The translations under genes and the position numbers were made by a program. Under the pieces are notes generated by a model. It saw only the letters and a program-made list of their open reading frames with translations, searched no databases and was not told the DNA's origin. This document shows, piece by piece, positions 41,918-43,306 of a stretch of DNA of 43,306 nucleotides. Origin of the DNA: JBBQER01 sp052148155 (GTDB lineage: Bacteria; Actinomycetota; Acidimicrobiia; IMCC26256; PALSA-610); assembly GCA_052148155.1 (NCBI GenBank), contig JBKQIY010000113.1:1-43306 (forward strand). Reading direction: 5' to 3'. The stretch's first letter is position 1, and the number at the start of each line of letters is the position of its first letter.

Positions 41918-43306
41918 TCAGTTGCCGGAGATGTCTTGGAGTGGGGTGACTGGTTTCCAGAGGCCGAGGTTGCCGAGTGATGAGTCGTATTCTTGGAGTC
42001 GCCAGTTGTCGTCGGCGGTGTATTTCCCGGTGTGGAGCGACGAGTACGGTCCGGTGCCGTAGTTCGGGATCGACCCGTAGCTGTTGACGGTGTTGATCCA
42101 GTTGGTGTCGTTGAGGTAGGGGCCGACCCGTTGGGCGATGGCGGCGAACATCGGGATGATCGCGCACGCGTCGGTGATGGTCCCGTTGACGTCGTTGATT
42201 TTGCCGTTCGGAAGTTTGATGGTGTGCGCAGAGTCGGGGGCAGGTTTTCCGGTCGCGGCCTGGTAGATGTTCGCACAGAACTTCCAGTCGGCGCTGCTGT
42301 CGTATTCTGCGGGTGACATACCCCCGGCGGTGAGCAGCCCTTCGTACGGGTTGGGTTTGATCCCGGCTTGTTGTTCCTGTTGGGCCTGGCTGAGCGTGTC
42401 GGTATTGTCGGCGATCAGCAACATGTTCGGGAACTGCTTCTTGAGCGGCTGCACGAACGCTTTCGTCGAGGCCAGATCACCGGAAAGCCAGATCGCGTTG
42501 ACGTGTTCGGTCTTCCATTTCTCCTCGAAGCTCGAAAGCTGCGCGAGCGCGGCGGTGTAGTCACCGGTGGTGCCGATATCGAGGACGGCCGTGTCGCCCA
42601 TCTTGATGCCCGCCTGCTTCAAGTCGGGCACGATCGAGTCGTTCACGACCGTCGATTCGGTCGTGTCGCCCATCACCGCGACCGTCTTACCGTCCAGGGT
42701 GCCTTCTTTCTGCATCAACTGGATGAGGATCGATCCGGTCCGTTCGGGAATGTCGCCCGGCGTGACGATCAGCCCGGCCGGGGACTTGTCGATCACCGCC
42801 TGCGTCAGATTGAACGTCATCAACACGCGTCGCTCCTGATTCGCGACACACCCCTGAGCGTCGCCGGAGAAATCGATGAACGTTCCCACGACAACGAACA
42901 CGTTGTCGTCCTGCGCGAACGACGTACACAACGAAAGGATCCCCGCGGTACCGAGCGGCGAGTAATACTCGTAGTACGGGACGATCTTGCGGCCCTGGAT
43001 CCCGCCGTGCGCGTTCACATAGTTGATATAGATCTGGTAGATCTGCTTCTGTTCCGCCGAGGTACGGATCAGATCAGTGAACTGCTCGATCGGCGCGAAG
43101 TTCACCAGCGCGACACCCATCTTGATCGACGTCGCCGACACACCATTCCCCAACGCCTTATCGACCGGCGCATTCACACCCGTCGTCGGCGACGTCGTCG
43201 ACGACGTCTTCGACGCCCCCGACCCACACGCGCTCAACACGACCGCAGCCGCAACCAGACAGACGAACGCGACCCACGCGCGGCCCGATTGCGAACGTCC
43301 TGCGCG
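41918..43306 (-). CDS. Substrate-binding lipoprotein of a branched-chain-amino-acid-type ABC transporter, 5' end outside window
   Basis: 462 residues are visible; the start lies beyond 43306. The visible N-terminus has a hydrophobic segment W-V-A-F-V-C-L-V-A-A-A-V-V and the lipobox V-L-S-A-C-G, so the mature protein is lipid-anchored outside the membrane. The body is a type I periplasmic-binding-protein fold like LivJ: I-K-M-G-V-A-L-V-N-F, Y-V-N-A-H-G-G-I-Q-G-R-K-I-V-P, F-V-V-V-G-T-F, Q-M-type helix and L-L-I-A-D-N-T-D-T. It would capture a small ligand such as an amino acid or an amide for a permease encoded beyond the window edge; the ligand is not known. Confidence 0.85.
   Translation of the reverse strand, partial: RAGRSQSGRAWVAFVCLVAAAVVLSACGSGASKTSSTTSPTTGVNAPVDKALGNGVSATSIKMGVALVNFAPIEQFTDLIRTSAEQKQIYQIYINYVNAHGGIQGRKIVPYYEYYSPLGTAGILSLCTSFAQDDNVFVVVGTFIDFSGDAQGCVANQERRVLMTFNLTQAVIDKSPAGLIVTPGDIPERTGSILIQLMQKEGTLDGKTVAVMGDTTESTVVNDSIVPDLKQAGIKMGDTAVLDIGTTGDYTAALAQLSSFEEKWKTEHVNAIWLSGDLASTKAFVQPLKKQFPNMLLIADNTDTLSQAQQEQQAGIKPNPYEGLLTAGGMSPAEYDSSADWKFCANIYQAATGKPAPDSAHTIKLPNGKINDVNGTITDACAIIPMFAAIAQRVGPYLNDTNWINTVNSYGSIPNYGTGPYSSLHTGKYTADDNWRLQEYDSSLGNLGLWKPVTPLQDISGN

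Overview
The window is high-GC (roughly two-thirds G+C by eye) and reads as chromosome of an actinomycete. It encodes an AroH-type chorismate mutase, ScpA/ScpB and TrpS in one block, several DinB-superfamily proteins of the mycothiol-using type, a deazaflavin (F420)-type nitroreductase relative, a DUF4242-cyclase fusion and many GTG starts. A member of Acidimicrobiia or a nearby uncultured actinobacterial lineage is my best guess; this is an inference from gene content, and no rRNA or tRNA gene was seen to support it.

Layout. (1) 1-3871: an intact housekeeping block. The minus-strand run is scpA-scpB-rsuA/rluB-aroH-tyrA, with a 4-base overlap between scpA and scpB and a 1-base gap between aroH and tyrA; trpS is divergent. 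(2) 3879-6430: an ISAzo13-type insertion sequence sits 7-11 bp behind trpS and runs into the tail of an LPXTG-anchor reading frame. A membrane-anchored protein and a frameshifted EF-Tu domain-II-like gene follow. (3) 6828-13363: dispersed single genes: DUF2786 protein, HAD phosphatase, lipoprotein, RibD/DHFR-like reductase, alpha/beta hydrolase, methyltransferase. (4) 13630-20616: a five-repeat secreted protein, an overlapping acyltransferase-methyltransferase pair with a divergent Cys-motif protein, a membrane HD-GYP protein and a secreted protein. (5) 20783-22067: a strip of decayed genes. (6) 22311-24250: an ABC ATPase/permease pair whose ATPase has an N-terminal Cys/His extension. (7) 24926-34936: small enzymes, a cyclase, a transglycosylase-like secreted protein, GNAT and flavin/PLP-oxidase-fold proteins, with several broken genes. 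(8) 35339-43306: a sigma factor overlapped by a membrane beta-propeller protein, a seven-repeat secreted propeller, GNATs, a frameshifted methyltransferase and a solute-binding lipoprotein cut by the window end.

Genes that work together: the cell-division/aromatic block (ScpAB for chromosome condensation, AroH+TyrA for the tyrosine/phenylalanine branch); the ABC pair; the PlsC-methyltransferase pair; and the sigma factor with its overlapping membrane propeller protein, the best candidate here for an unusual regulatory system. The most striking property of the window as a whole is the contrast between the intact core block and an accessory region with about eight frameshift-broken genes, at least two of them at CG-dinucleotide runs. 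I see no CRISPR array, prophage module, rRNA or tRNA.
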